64,000 bases of DNA, taken from NCBI GenBank assembly GCA_021781455.1, contig JAJXWV010000015.1, positions 60,435 through 124,434 on the forward strand, read 5' to 3'. Shown here one piece after another: positions 26,135 to 35,110 of the stretch. This DNA comes from Acidobacteriota bacterium (lineage in GTDB: Bacteria; Acidobacteriota; Thermoanaerobaculia; Gp7-AA8). The first letter of the stretch is position 1. Every line of letters starts with the position of its first letter. Made by a program: the position numbers and the translations under genes. Under the pieces are notes generated by a model. That model saw nothing but the letters and a program-made list of their open reading frames with translations, was not told the DNA's origin and did no database searches.

Positions 26135-27052
26135 ATGAAGTACACGGTCGTCCTCACCGCCAAATATCCGCCGATCGCGCGAGACATCCTCGCCGGAGCC
26201 TTCGACATCGTCGAGCATCCGACGGAACAGGCGCGCAGCGAGGACGACATGATCACCATTCTCGCCGAGGCCGACGCGGCCATCACTCTGCTGAGCGATC
26301 CGCTGACGCGCCTCGTGCTCTCGTCGAATCCGAACCTGCGGATGGTTGCGAACTACGCGGTCGGCACCAACAACGTCGATGTCGAAGCGGCCCGCGACCT
26401 CGGCATCACCGTCACGAACACTCCGGGCGTTCTCACCGATGCGACCGCCGACCTGACCATGGCGCTGATCCTGGCGATCACGCGTCGAGTGGTGGAAGGC
26501 GACGACGAAGTGCGCACGAGCGGCCGCTGCGAATGGGAGCCGATGAAGCTCCTCGGCATTGCCCTGCAGGGAAAGCGGCTCGGGATCATCGGCCTGGGCC
26601 GCATCGGGAGCGCCGTCGCCGAGCGGGCCCGCGCCTTCGGGATGGAGGTTATCGGGGCAAGGCGCGGCGAGAAGATCGACGAGATTCTCACGACCTGCGA
26701 CGTCATCTCCCTGCACGCGCCGCTCACCGCCGAGACTCGTCACATGATCGACGCCGCCGCGCTGGCGCGCATGAAGCCGGGCGCCTTTCTGGTCAACACC
26801 GCCCGCGGCCCGCTCGTGGACGAGGACGCGCTGTGTGACGCGGTCGAGAGCGGCCATCTCCGCGGAGCCGCCCTCGACGTTTATGAATTCGAGCCCGGCG
26901 TGAGTCCGCGCCTCATGCGATTGAAGAACGTCGTCCTCGCACCGCACATTGGGTCGGCAACGGACGAGGCGCGGATCGCCATGGCCCGGATCGCCGCGAC
27001 CGACGTGCTGCGGTTTTTCAACGGGCAGAAGCCGCTGAACGCGGTTACGTGA
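26135..27052 (+). CDS. D-isomer 2-hydroxyacid dehydrogenase (glyoxylate/hydroxypyruvate reductase type)
   Basis: 305 aa, slightly short for the family. The Rossmann motif is LGIIGLGRIGSAVAER (about residue 150). Catalytic residues are Arg in NTARGPLVDE, Glu in VYEFEPG and His in LAPHIGSATDEAR. The APHIGSAT form is typical of glyoxylate/D-glycerate dehydrogenases (GHRPR-like), and the substrate is inferred from that. It reduces 2-keto acids with NAD(P)H in the cytoplasm. There is no Shine-Dalgarno, and a GCAACCTC repeat fragment lies just before the ATG. Confidence 0.9.
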   Translation: MKYTVVLTAKYPPIARDILAGAFDIVEHPTEQARSEDDMITILAEADAAITLLSDPLTRLVLSSNPNLRMVANYAVGTNNVDVEAARDLGITVTNTPGVLTDATADLTMALILAITRRVVEGDDEVRTSGRCEWEPMKLLGIALQGKRLGIIGLGRIGSAVAERARAFGMEVIGARRGEKIDEILTTCDVISLHAPLTAETRHMIDAAALARMKPGAFLVNTARGPLVDEDALCDAVESGHLRGAALDVYEFEPGVSPRLMRLKNVVLAPHIGSATDEARIAMARIAATDVLRFFNGQKPLNAVT

Positions 27053-27072
27053 GAGCGCGCCTAACACGTGTT

Positions 27073-27275
27073 CCCGTCACTCTGAGCCGGCGGAGCCGCG
27101 ACTCCCGTCACTCTGAGCCGGCGGAGACGCGGGGGGCGGGTGGAGCGGCGGAGCGCGGCGCAGAGTCTCCAGATTGCACGATCGCGGTGAGCCTCACGAT
27201 CCTCTCCAACCCCGGTCAGAGACTCTTCGCCGCGCTCCGCCGCCGGGGGCGGCTCCGCCGGCTCAGAGTGACGGG
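27073..27275. repeat. Palindromic element copy 3 (CACTCTGAGCCGGCG family)
   Basis: The left part has two tandem copies of CACTCTGAGCCGGCGGAG. The centre is flanked by GCAGAGTCTC and GAGACTCTTCGCCGCGC, and the right end reads CCGCCGGCTCAGAGTGACGGG. It is more diverged than copies 1 and 2. It lies between the convergent dehydrogenase and isochorismatase-like genes. Confidence 0.85.
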
Positions 27276-27318
27276 ACGCGATTCCACCGGCTCATGTTGA
27301 CGGGGGCGCGGACGGCCG

Positions 27319-27870
27319 TCACTTCACCAGTTTCGAGATCGCGCGGAACTCGTCGGTGCCCGCCTGCACCAGCAGCTCGAACAGCACCATTTCCGTCGAG
27401 CTCAGCTTCACGCCTTCGCTCGTCAGGCGTTCGAGGGCAATCGCCTTGTTCTCGGCGGTGCGCGAGCTGACCGCGTCGGCGATGATCGTCACCTCGTACT
27501 CGTCCTGCAGCAGGTCCATCGCGGTCTGGTAGACGCAGACGTGCGTCTCCACACCCGCCAGCAGGATCTGCGTGCGATCGAGCTCGCTCAGCCGGGTCTC
27601 GAAGGCAGCGCAGCCATGAGCCGAAAAACACGACTTCTCGATCGGCTCGTATCCGCCGGATTCGCGCAGCACATTCCTGATGCTCTCGACCGTCGGGCCG
27701 AGTCCTTTCGTGTACTGCTCGGTCAGGATGACGGGAACGCCGAGGATGTGGCTGCCGCGGATCAGCCGGCCGACGTTCGAGACGACCACGGCAGCGCGGT
27801 CGATCACCGGAAGCATCCGCTCCTGAACATCGATGACCACGAGGATGGCCTTGTTTCGATCGAGCTTCAT
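27319..27870 (-). CDS. Isochorismatase-like cysteine hydrolase (ISOC family)
   Basis: 183 aa from ATG 27870; the longer ORF reads into an inverted repeat. The catalytic triad is visible as Asp in LVVIDVQERM, Lys in PIEKSCFSAH and Cys in LAGVETHVCVYQT. The TEQYTKGLGPT and VSSRTAENKAIAL segments match the ISOC1/2-like hydrolase branch, whose natural substrate is not established. A minus-strand TATAGT lies 9 nt before the ATG. The surroundings give no pathway clue. Confidence 0.87.
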   Translation of the reverse strand: MKLDRNKAILVVIDVQERMLPVIDRAAVVVSNVGRLIRGSHILGVPVILTEQYTKGLGPTVESIRNVLRESGGYEPIEKSCFSAHGCAAFETRLSELDRTQILLAGVETHVCVYQTAMDLLQDEYEVTIIADAVSSRTAENKAIALERLTSEGVKLSSTEMVLFELLVQAGTDEFRAISKLVK

Positions 27871-27898
27871 GACGGCGGGACTATATCCGAGCGCCGAT

Positions 27899-28013
27899 GG
27901 AGTGCGGACGTCCTCGTCCCCTTCCGCCGGACGTCTCGTCCGGCGGAGTTGACGACATCGAAACACCGCGGCACGAGGACGTGCCGCGGAGGCGGACGAG
28001 ACGTCCGCACTCC
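27899..28013. repeat. Nested inverted-repeat element, GGAGTGCGGACG family
   Basis: Outer arms start GGAGTGCGGACGTC and end GACGTCCGCACTCC. Inner palindromes include CCGCCGGACGTC/GACGTCCGG-type words shared with the element inside actE (4623-4729). It lies upstream of the isochorismatase-like gene. Confidence 0.85.
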
Positions 28014-28053
28014 AATTGCTGCACCGCGGGTAATCATGGCCGGTCACACTGAC

Positions 28054-28075
28054 GCTCAGCACTCAGCACTCGGGA
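28054..28075. repeat. Solitary half array of CAGCACT heptamers
   Basis: Three tandem units (CTCAGCACTCAGCACTCGGG) without an inverted partner, directly before the -10 hexamer of the EamA gene. Confidence 0.7.
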
Positions 28076-28076
28076 C

Positions 28077-28082
28077 TAGAAT
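28077..28082 (+). promoter_or_regulatory. Leaderless-type -10 hexamer (TAGAAT)
   Basis: TAGAAT, a 7-nt spacer, then GTG 28090. Confidence 0.5.
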
Positions 28083-28089
28083 CCCGCGC

Positions 28090-28947
28090 GTGACCGCTCG
28101 CCGCAAAGGCATCCTTTACGTCCTCGGTGCGGCGCTGCTGTGGTCGACCGGCGGCATCGGCATCAAGGCCGTGGACGAGCCGCCCCTGGTCGTCTCCTTC
28201 TACCGCTGCCTGTTCGCCGCGATCACGCTCCTGCTGCTGCTGCGCGGCCGCGCCTTTACGCGCCGATGGAAGTCGACCGGCGTGTTCCTCATCGCCATCT
28301 TCAGCTACGGTCTCTGTCTGATCACGTTCGTGCTGGCGACCAAGTGGACCACCGCGGCCAACGCCATCTTCCTGCAGTACGCCGGCGCGGTGTGGGTGCT
28401 CCTGCTGTCGCCACTCGTCCTGCACGAGCCGATTCGCGCGCGTGACGTGGCGGCCATCGCCGCCGCCTTGTGCGGCATGGCCCTTTTTTTCGTCGGCCGC
28501 TTCGAAGGTCACGGCATGGCCGGCAACGTCATGGCCCTGATCTCGAGCGTCTTCTTCGCATCATTGATCATGTGCCTGCGGCGCGAGCAGGCCGCCGGTC
28601 GGTCGGCCGTGGTCTGGGGCAACGTGTTCGGCGCGGCCGCTGTGCTTCCGCTCATCGGCACGAACCTGGGGGTCACCGCTCCCTCGCTGGCGGTCCTGCT
28701 GTTTCTCGGCATCTTTCAGATCGCGCTCGCGTACGTGCTCTTCGTCCGTGGCCTGAAGGACGTTCCAGCGACACAGGCGTCGCTCACCGGGATGCTCGAG
28801 CCGGTGATGAATCCGATCTGGGTGCTGCTCTTCGTCGGCGAGCGCCCGTCGGTCTACGCGATCGGCGGCGGCATCGTGGTCCTCGGCGCGATCGCGTGGC
28901 ACACACTCGGTTCCGAAGCGGCGGTGGAGATTCCGGCGCCGGATTGA
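28090..28947 (+). CDS. EamA/DMT-family permease
   Basis: 285 aa from GTG 28090. An upstream ATG at 28036 would translate repeat sequence (DAQHSALGT). Ten transmembrane helices lie in two EamA repeats (LYVLGAALLWSTGGIGIKAV at the start, and GMLEPVMNPIWVLLFVGERPS in the second half). The drug/metabolite transporter superfamily exports amino acids or other metabolites, and the substrate cannot be told from sequence. Confidence 0.9.
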   Translation: MTARRKGILYVLGAALLWSTGGIGIKAVDEPPLVVSFYRCLFAAITLLLLLRGRAFTRRWKSTGVFLIAIFSYGLCLITFVLATKWTTAANAIFLQYAGAVWVLLLSPLVLHEPIRARDVAAIAAALCGMALFFVGRFEGHGMAGNVMALISSVFFASLIMCLRREQAAGRSAVVWGNVFGAAAVLPLIGTNLGVTAPSLAVLLFLGIFQIALAYVLFVRGLKDVPATQASLTGMLEPVMNPIWVLLFVGERPSVYAIGGGIVVLGAIAWHTLGSEAAVEIPAPD

Positions 28948-29328
28948 ACCCCCGGCCAACCTTGACCTGCTGAAAAGTCGGAAGCCACAATCGCGAACCC
29001 TCCGGATGCCGTGCCTTCGGAATCCGCCGCGTCGTGATCCGCGTTCAGGAACACATGCCCTCAGATGCGAGGACTCAAGCCGGTGCCATCGTGCTCGCTA
29101 CAGCGATCAGCAGCGTGGCTCCCGCCGCCTCGATCTTCGAGCTCGAGATCCGCGTTCCTGCGGTCCGTCGAATGGTGGAGAACAGCCGGCCGCCGCTCGA
29201 TCTGGACGCGGATGTGTTCCGCTACCGCGTCGACGCACAGCAGCGGATGACGGTCGCCGCTGTAAACGAAAGCGGCACCGGCGCATCCGCCAGTGCCGCT
29301 CGCACCGAACCGCATGCCCATCCGCCCG
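28948..29328. other. Unassigned 380-nt gap between convergent genes
   Basis: No recognisable gene. A plus-strand ORF (29034-29399) has a hydrophobic patch (AIVLATAISSVAPAASIF) but runs antisense into the DUF4097 gene and shows no family. No terminator with a T-tract was seen. The stretch does not contain heptamer arrays. Confidence 0.5.
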
Positions 29329-30111
29329 CTAGTGCGCGACGCGGATCCGGATCCCGCCGTTGGTGGTCCGCAGGCGCAGGTCCGGGCCACCGCCGTTGAT
29401 TGAGCCCCTCAGCGTGTTCCGCCCCATCGTCCGCGAGGCAACCGGCAGCTCGCTGCTGATGCTGCCGTTGGTGGTCTCGGCATCGACGTTCGCGGCCAGT
29501 TTCTCCGGGACGATCAGCTCGATCCCGCCGTTGGTGGTCTCGAAGCGTACCGGTTTCTGAGCGCTGACCGCGGTGAGCTCCGCCCGGATGTGGCCGTTCG
29601 TGGTCTCGATGTCCGCCGACCCGGCGCACCGGCTCAACTCCACGGCGCCGTTGGTGGTCTCGACGTGCATCACGCCGGAGACGCTGCTCAGATCCACCTT
29701 GCCGTTCGTGTTCGAGACGCGGAGGTTCGACGAGCGTGGAACCGTGATCGTGTAATCCACCCTCGCGTTGCCGAAGTTTCCGAACATCACATCCCACAGC
29801 CCGCTGGTGTGCTTCTTCGGCTCCACGGTGTGGATGCTGAGACCCTCGGCCGACGGCGTGATGTCGACCCGGAGCTCTGCCATGGCCTGGCGCGCGTCCT
29901 TGGAATCCGTTCGTTCGATGATCTTCACGGCCTGCACATGCACACGCGGCTGATCCCACGAGGCGACCGCGATCCGGCCGTTGACGTTGTCGACGCTCAC
30001 CGTGGCGCCCGGCCGCAGATCGAACGTCCGATCGACGTTCTCCTTCAAAGTCGTTGCGTTCGCGATGGCCGCGATCGCGCTCAGAGCGATGAAAAGAATG
30101 GTTTTGCGCAT
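29329..30111 (-). CDS. DUF4097-type repeated beta-strand protein, exported
   Basis: 260 aa. Signal peptide MRKTILFIALSAIAAIANATT. The rest is a chain of strand repeats each containing TTNG (ETTNGAVEL, ETTNGHIRA, ETTNGGIEL, ETTNGSISS, RTTNGGIRI), the right-handed beta-helix pattern of the DUF4097/DUF2807 adhesin-like group. GGAGGG lies 5 nt before the ATG. Function is unknown. It is probably periplasmic or surface-located. Confidence 0.85.
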   Translation of the reverse strand: MRKTILFIALSAIAAIANATTLKENVDRTFDLRPGATVSVDNVNGRIAVASWDQPRVHVQAVKIIERTDSKDARQAMAELRVDITPSAEGLSIHTVEPKKHTSGLWDVMFGNFGNARVDYTITVPRSSNLRVSNTNGKVDLSSVSGVMHVETTNGAVELSRCAGSADIETTNGHIRAELTAVSAQKPVRFETTNGGIELIVPEKLAANVDAETTNGSISSELPVASRTMGRNTLRGSINGGGPDLRLRTTNGGIRIRVAH

Positions 30112-30188
30112 GGCGCCCTCCGCCGAGTGGATACGCGCGCCGTGGCGGCAGGTTTCACGATCCGCTTCAGATCAGTTCTCGGCCAGCA

Positions 30189-30257
30189 AACCACCACAGA
30201 GAGCACAGAGCACACAGAGGCGGCACCGAGTCCTCTGAGATCTCTGTGGCTCTGTGG
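30189..30257. repeat. Inverted array CCACAGAG family between divergent genes
   Basis: The left arm 30189-30219 (CCACAGAGAGCACAGAGC) and the right arm 30229-30257 (CTCTGTGGCTCTGTGG) are separated by a 9-nt spacer. Confidence 0.85.
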
Positions 30258-30293
30258 TTGGGTGCTCTCGTTCGGAACGGAGCGCCGCCCGCA

Positions 30294-30299
30294 TACAAT
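30294..30299 (+). promoter_or_regulatory. Leaderless-type -10 hexamer (TACAAT)
   Basis: TACAAT, a 6-nt spacer, then ATG 30306. Confidence 0.5.
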
Positions 30300-30305
30300 C
30301 CGCCC

Positions 30306-32528
30306 ATGAGTCGGTCCGCTCAGGTCGCGCTCGTTCTCGCCTCGCTCCTGGGAATCGTCCTGCTTCTCGTGCTCATCCAGCTTCGCGGGCCGTCGCCCGA
30401 GGCTGCCGGCGCGCCGCCGAACCGCTTCTCCGCTGTCCGCGCGATGTCGGCGTTTGGCAGCACGATCGGCGGCACGGTGCCGCACCCTCTCGGCAGTCCG
30501 GCCAATCGCGTCATCCGCGATCGCATCGTCGCGCAGTTCATCCGGCTCGGATACGAGACACACGTCCAGCGCAGCTTCGCCTGCGATGGCCGCGGCGTCT
30601 GCGGAACGGTCGAGAACATCACTGCCCGTCCGCCGGGACAGCCCGGCGGCCCCACCGTCGTTGCGGTCGCACACTACGATTCGGTGCCCGCGGGCCCGGG
30701 CGCTTCCGACGATGGCACCGGCGTCGCCGTCCTGCTCGAGGTCGCCCGTGCCATTCGGGCCGAGCACTTCCACAATCCGGTCATGTTTCTCGTCGACGAC
30801 GGCGAGGAAGCAGGGCTGCTGGGCGCCGAGGCATTCGTCGAGAGCCCGGTCATGCGCTTCGTCGCGGCCGTCGTGAACGTCGAGGCGCGCGGCACCAGCG
30901 GTCCGAGCTTTCTGTTCGAGACCAGCCGCGACAACCGCCGCTTCATCGGGCCGCTGGCCAGGGCTCTTCCCCGGCCGGACACCGATTCGCTCGCCCCGGC
31001 GGTTTACGACCTGCTGCCGAACGACACCGACCTGACGGTGTTCAAACGCGCCGGCCTGAGCGGAGTCAACTTCGCCTACATCGGAGACGTCGAGAACTAC
31101 CACACGCCGAACGACGACATACGCCACGTCGACCTGCGCAGCGTCCAGCATCAGGGCGACAACGTTCTCGCCGCGGTACGCGTCTTTGCCAATTCTGACC
31201 TGTCGAAGCGCACCACCGGAAATGCGGTCTGGACCGACGTCCTCGGCTTCTTCGTCATCTCCTGGCCTTCCTCCGCTTCCCTTCCGGTGGCGATTCTCAG
31301 CCTGATGGCGGCGTTCGTCGCCGTGGCGCTGCTGATCCGCGACGGAGAGTCGACCGGCCGTGAGGTCGCCGCCGGCCTGATCGCGTTCGTCGCTTCGATC
31401 GCTGCCGCCTCGCTCGCCGGCATCGGCATCTGGTATCTGGCTTCGCTGCGCGGCATGACCTGGCTCGCTCATCCGCTGCCGTCGATCGCGTCCGCATGGA
31501 CGGCCGGCGTCGTCGCCACGACGGCCGTGGTGGGTGCATTCCGCAGGCGTGCTCGATGTGCCGGCGTGCTGGCCGGCATCGCCGTCGCCTGGAACGTCGT
31601 GGCCATCGCGGTGGCCGCGCTCTTCCCGGGTGCCAGCTATCTCTTCCTGCTTCCGGCCGTGGCCATGTCGCTCGTCGGCCTGGTGCGAGGGATGGAAATC
31701 GCCGACGACGAGCCAGGCCTGATCATCTGCGCTGTCATCGCCGCGATTCTCTGGTTCCCGCTGGCGAGCTTGCTCTACGCGTCATTGGGAGCGCCGAGCC
31801 TGGTGGTCTCAGCGATCGCGCTGGCGCTCGTGACCAGCACGTTCGCGCCGCTGTTCGACCGCGTTTCCGGTCGAGCGATCGCAATCGCCGCCGCCGGCGT
31901 CCTCGTGCTGGCGCTCCTCGTCGCTCTTCTCCCGCCGGTCTCGGCCAGCCATCCGCGCCGTATCCCGATCACCTGGCTCGACGACGGTGCACGGACGCAG
32001 TGGATCGCAGCTAAGGTCAGCGATCGCATGCAGCAGGCCGCCCACTTCTCGCCGGTGTCAGGGCGGCTCTTCCCATGGTCGAAGCGAGTCACGCCCGTGT
32101 TCGCCGCGCCCGCTCCGGCGATCGCTCTGCCGCCGGTGTCGATCGAGAAGACCGGCGAAACAATCGACAGCAAGCGCGTGATCACCCTGCGCGTTACTTC
32201 TCATCGCGCAGCCCAGCGGGTAGCGCTCTTCTTCCGAGCGACCGGTGCCATCGATTCGCTGCGCATCGACGGCCATCTCCTTCCGCCTCTGACCCGCGGC
32301 CGGAACTTCCTCGCCCCTCAGTGGCACCTCGCCTCGGTGCGAGGCGCGGAGGCGATGGACGTCGAGATCACGACGGCCGGCCGCTCGCCGATCGAAGCCT
32401 TCGCCATGGACACGTCGTACGGTCTTCCGCCTGCGGGCGCACCGCTGGTCGCTGCGCGGAACGCCTCGCATGCCGTCACCAGTGACGACGGCGACGTAGC
32501 GATAACGGTGCGCCGAGCGATTTTCTAG
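30306..32528 (+). CDS. M28-family zinc peptidase with multi-helix membrane domain
   Basis: 740 aa from ATG 30306. A signal anchor (VALVLASLLGIVLLLVLIQL) is followed by an M28 aminopeptidase-type domain (about 110-320). Its metal and catalytic motifs read VAHYDS, GASDDGTG, DDGEEAG and, near the end, ENYHTPNDD. About eight transmembrane helices follow (about 330-560), then a soluble C-terminal domain (about 600-740). This order resembles eukaryotic ER/vacuolar membrane M28 proteases (ERMP1/Pff1 type). The active site should face the periplasm. The substrate is unknown. Confidence 0.88.
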   Translation: MSRSAQVALVLASLLGIVLLLVLIQLRGPSPEAAGAPPNRFSAVRAMSAFGSTIGGTVPHPLGSPANRVIRDRIVAQFIRLGYETHVQRSFACDGRGVCGTVENITARPPGQPGGPTVVAVAHYDSVPAGPGASDDGTGVAVLLEVARAIRAEHFHNPVMFLVDDGEEAGLLGAEAFVESPVMRFVAAVVNVEARGTSGPSFLFETSRDNRRFIGPLARALPRPDTDSLAPAVYDLLPNDTDLTVFKRAGLSGVNFAYIGDVENYHTPNDDIRHVDLRSVQHQGDNVLAAVRVFANSDLSKRTTGNAVWTDVLGFFVISWPSSASLPVAILSLMAAFVAVALLIRDGESTGREVAAGLIAFVASIAAASLAGIGIWYLASLRGMTWLAHPLPSIASAWTAGVVATTAVVGAFRRRARCAGVLAGIAVAWNVVAIAVAALFPGASYLFLLPAVAMSLVGLVRGMEIADDEPGLIICAVIAAILWFPLASLLYASLGAPSLVVSAIALALVTSTFAPLFDRVSGRAIAIAAAGVLVLALLVALLPPVSASHPRRIPITWLDDGARTQWIAAKVSDRMQQAAHFSPVSGRLFPWSKRVTPVFAAPAPAIALPPVSIEKTGETIDSKRVITLRVTSHRAAQRVALFFRATGAIDSLRIDGHLLPPLTRGRNFLAPQWHLASVRGAEAMDVEITTAGRSPIEAFAMDTSYGLPPAGAPLVAARNASHAVTSDDGDVAITVRRAIF

Positions 32529-32537
32529 TGCAGAAAC

Positions 32538-32566
32538 GACGAGGCCCGCCGGTGGCGGGCCTCGTC
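32538..32566. terminator. Bidirectional terminator-like hairpin between M28 gene and rplQ
   Basis: GACGAGGCCCGCC GGT GGCGGGCCTCGTC is a 13-bp perfect stem with a 3-nt loop, located between convergent genes. It is followed by a weak T-rich stretch on each side (GTTTCT on the minus strand, CTTCTTT on the plus strand). It probably ends the alpha operon. Confidence 0.75.
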
Positions 32567-32591
32567 AAGTCGATCGCTTCTTTGGGGGAGT

Positions 32592-33197
32592 CTACTTCCC
32601 GCTCTTCTTCTTGGGGGCGGCGCTCTTCTTCTTCGGCGCTGCTTCCTTCTTCGCCTTCGGCTTTGCTTCTGCTTTCGGCTTGGCTTTGGTCTCGGCCTTC
32701 GGCTTCGGCTCGGCTTTCTTGGCGGGCTTCTTCGGCTTCGCTTCGGTGGCTGTCCCGGTCTCTTCTTCAGCCGCGGATTCCGCCGGTTCTGCGCTCTTCT
32801 TGGCCTTGGCAGCCGGGGCCGCCGCCTCTTCCTTCGGCGGCTCGTAGCCGACGAACTCGAGGATGGCCATCTCGGCAGCATCGCCGCGGCGAGGTCCGAG
32901 CTTGATGATGCGGGTGTAACCGCCGGCGCGATCGGAGAAGCGCGGCCCGAGGGTGTCGAACAGCTTGCCGACGACGTCTTCGTTCTCGATCACGCGCGCG
33001 GCATTGCGACGGGCGTGAACGGAGTCGTTCTTGCCGAGGGTGATCAGCCGCTCGATCTGCGGGCGGAGCTCCTTGGCTTTCGGCAGCGTGGTGATGATGC
33101 GCTCGCTCTGGATCAGCGACGCCAGCTGGTTCCGGAACATCATCAGGCGGTGTCCCGAGGTACGGCCCAGCTTGCGATTGACCATTCCGTGTCTCAT
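32592..33197 (-). CDS. rplQ: 50S ribosomal protein L17 with long basic tail
   Basis: 201 aa. Residues 1-115 are a normal L17 (MRHGMVNRKLGRTSGHR, MMFRNQLASL). The remaining 85 or so are a low-complexity Lys/Ala/Pro/Glu tail (KPKAEAKPKAKKEAAPKKKS), far longer than the 120-130 aa family norm. It is the last gene of the cluster. The tail may contact rRNA or be disordered. Confidence 0.95.
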   Translation of the reverse strand: MRHGMVNRKLGRTSGHRLMMFRNQLASLIQSERIITTLPKAKELRPQIERLITLGKNDSVHARRNAARVIENEDVVGKLFDTLGPRFSDRAGGYTRIIKLGPRRGDAAEMAILEFVGYEPPKEEAAAPAAKAKKSAEPAESAAEEETGTATEAKPKKPAKKAEPKPKAETKAKPKAEAKPKAKKEAAPKKKSAAPKKKSGK

Positions 33198-33216
33198 TAC
33201 GCGTTCCCTTCAATCT

Positions 33217-33287
33217 AGCGAGTAGCGGGCAGCGGGCAGCGGGCAGGGAGGCCTACACGCTACCCGCTACACGCTACCCGCTCGTAG
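33217..33287. repeat. Heptamer array, GCGGGCA family (rpoA-rplQ junction)
   Basis: The left arm has GCGGGCA repeats and the right arm has ACGCTAC/CCGCTAC repeats. The pairing is imperfect (CAGCGGG against CCCGCTA). It ends directly at the rpoA stop codon. Confidence 0.85.
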
Positions 33288-34277
33288 TTACTCCCTCACC
33301 TCGCTGCGGCTGCTGGCCGGAACGCGGGTCATCCCGAAAGACAGGCCCAGGCTGGCCAGGACGTCCTTGATCTCGTCGAGGGACTTGCGGCCGAAGTTCT
33401 TCGTCGACAACATTTCGCGCTCGGTGCGCTGCACGAGATCGCCAAGGGTGCGGATATTGGCGTTCTTCAGGCAGTTCGCGGAGCGGACGGAGAGGTCGAG
33501 CTCCTCGATGGGCTTGGAGAGCATCTCGGCCAGGCGCGGGTCGACTTCCGGCGCGGCGGCCTCTTCGATCTGCTCACCGCGGGTCTCGAAGGTGCTGAAG
33601 ATACGGAGGTGATCGCCGAGAAGATCGGCGGCCAGGCTGACGGCCTCCTGCGGCGAGACTGCGCCGTTGGTCCACACTTCCAGGACGAGCTTGTCGTAGT
33701 CGGTGGTCTGGCCGACGCGGGCGCCCTCCACGTGATAGTTCACGCGGCGGACCGGCGAGTGAATCGAGTCGATGGGGATGTAGCCGAGCGGCAGATCGCT
33801 GTCGGCGTTGCGGTCGGCGACCTGGTAGCCGCGGCCGCGCTTCAGACGCGCTTCGAGCTTCAGCGAGCCCTCCTTGGAGAGCGTGGCGATGTGGGTGGTC
33901 GGATCGAGGATCTCGATGTCCGAATCCTGCTCGAAGTCGGCGGCCGTGACGACGCCCGGCCCCTTCTTCTCGAGGTACAGGGTCTTGGGCCCTTCGCCGT
34001 GCATCTTGAAGGGGATCTGTTTGAGGTTGAGCACCACGTCGGTCATGTCTTCCACGACACCCGTCAGCGACGAGAACTCGTGCAGGACGCCCTCGACGCG
34101 GACGGCGGTGATCGCGGCTCCTTCAATCGAGGAGAGCAGGACCCGGCGCAGTGCATTGCCGATCGTGGTTCCGAATCCGCGCTCGAAGGGCTGGGCCGTG
34201 AAGCGGCCGTAGTTCGGAGCGAGCGACTCGGAGTCGTAATCAAGCTTTTTGGGTTTCTGGAATTCAGTCCACAGCAT
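33288..34277 (-). CDS. rpoA: RNA polymerase alpha subunit
   Basis: 329 aa from ATG 34277. The N-terminal assembly domain ([20 protein letters not shown]) and the C-terminal DNA-binding domain ([26 protein letters not shown]) are both present. The start excludes repeat-encoded codons included in the ORF track. It is in the classical alpha-operon position after rpsD. Confidence 0.97.
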   Translation of the reverse strand: MLWTEFQKPKKLDYDSESLAPNYGRFTAQPFERGFGTTIGNALRRVLLSSIEGAAITAVRVEGVLHEFSSLTGVVEDMTDVVLNLKQIPFKMHGEGPKTLYLEKKGPGVVTAADFEQDSDIEILDPTTHIATLSKEGSLKLEARLKRGRGYQVADRNADSDLPLGYIPIDSIHSPVRRVNYHVEGARVGQTTDYDKLVLEVWTNGAVSPQEAVSLAADLLGDHLRIFSTFETRGEQIEEAAAPEVDPRLAEMLSKPIEELDLSVRSANCLKNANIRTLGDLVQRTEREMLSTKNFGRKSLDEIKDVLASLGLSFGMTRVPASSRSEVRE

Positions 34278-34296
34278 GAAGCGGCCTCCTCGCGAG

Positions 34297-34370
34297 TGGC
34301 TCTTGGCTCTCAGCCGTTGGCTCTTGGAACACGCGATTCCAGGAGCCAACAGCTAAGGGCCAAGAGCCCT
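34297..34370. repeat. Inverted heptamer array, TTGGCTC family (rpsD-rpoA junction)
   Basis: The left arm 34297-34328 has TGGCTCT units. The right arm 34337-34370 has AGGAGCC/CCAACAG/CCAAGAG units. It starts 6 nt after the rpsD stop. Confidence 0.9.
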
Positions 34371-34376
34371 CAATGT

Positions 34377-35003
34377 TTACTTCGAGTAGAGTTCGACGAT
34401 GAGCTGTTCCTGGATGGGCAGGCGGATGTCCTCGCGCTTCGGGACGTCGTTGACCGTGCCGCGGAACTGCTCGGGATTGAGCTCGAGCCACGAGGGAACG
34501 CCACGACCCGCCGCGGTTTCCACCGCCTGACGAATCTGGTCGTTCTTGCGGCTCTTCTCGCGAACCTGGATGACATCCCCTTTGCGGACCTGATACGAGG
34601 GTATGTTGATCTTCCGGGTGTTCACTTCGACATGTCCATGGCGAACGAGCTGCCGGGCCTGAGCGCGTGAAGAGGCGAAACCGAGCGAATAGACCACATT
34701 GTCGAGCCGGAGCTCGAGCTGGCGGAGAAGGTTCTCGCCGGTGATACCGGTCTTGCGCTCAGCGCGCTCGAAATAGAGCCGGAACTGCCGCTCCAGCAGG
34801 CCGTAGATGCGCTTGACCTTCTGCTTCTCGCGGAGCTGGATGCCATAACCGAGAACCTTGGAGCGGCGGCGGCCATGCTGGCCCGGCGCGTAGTTGCGGC
34901 GCTCGATGGCGCACTTGTCCTTGAAACACCGATCGCCCTTCAAGAAGAGCTTCATCCCTTCGCGCCGGCAGAGCCGACAGACGGGGTCAACGTAACGAGC
35001 CAC
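34377..35003 (-). CDS. rpsD: 30S ribosomal protein S4 (zinc-type)
   Basis: 208 aa from GTG 35003, chosen because AGGAGG lies 5 nt upstream and the N-terminus then matches S4 ([16 protein letters not shown]). Four cysteines (C9, C12, then DRCFKDKC) form the zinc knuckle of the C+ type. The S4 RNA-binding domain ([13 protein letters not shown]) is present. It nucleates 30S assembly and often autoregulates the alpha operon. Confidence 0.96.
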   Translation of the reverse strand: MARYVDPVCRLCRREGMKLFLKGDRCFKDKCAIERRNYAPGQHGRRRSKVLGYGIQLREKQKVKRIYGLLERQFRLYFERAERKTGITGENLLRQLELRLDNVVYSLGFASSRAQARQLVRHGHVEVNTRKINIPSYQVRKGDVIQVREKSRKNDQIRQAVETAAGRGVPSWLELNPEQFRGTVNDVPKREDIRLPIQEQLIVELYSK

Positions 35004-35110
35004 TATGCCTCCTGTTGTTCGCACCCGCCCCACCATGGAGCGTTGCGTGGACGACGGCTGCTGCTCGCCGTCCGGGGTACCGCATCAGTGCGACACGCAC
35101 TGACAAAAAC

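Noticed and set aside
29034-29399. Plus-strand 121-aa ORF as a secreted protein gene
   Set aside because: No family, no Shine-Dalgarno or -10 hexamer in the right place, and it runs antisense into the DUF4097 coding sequence.
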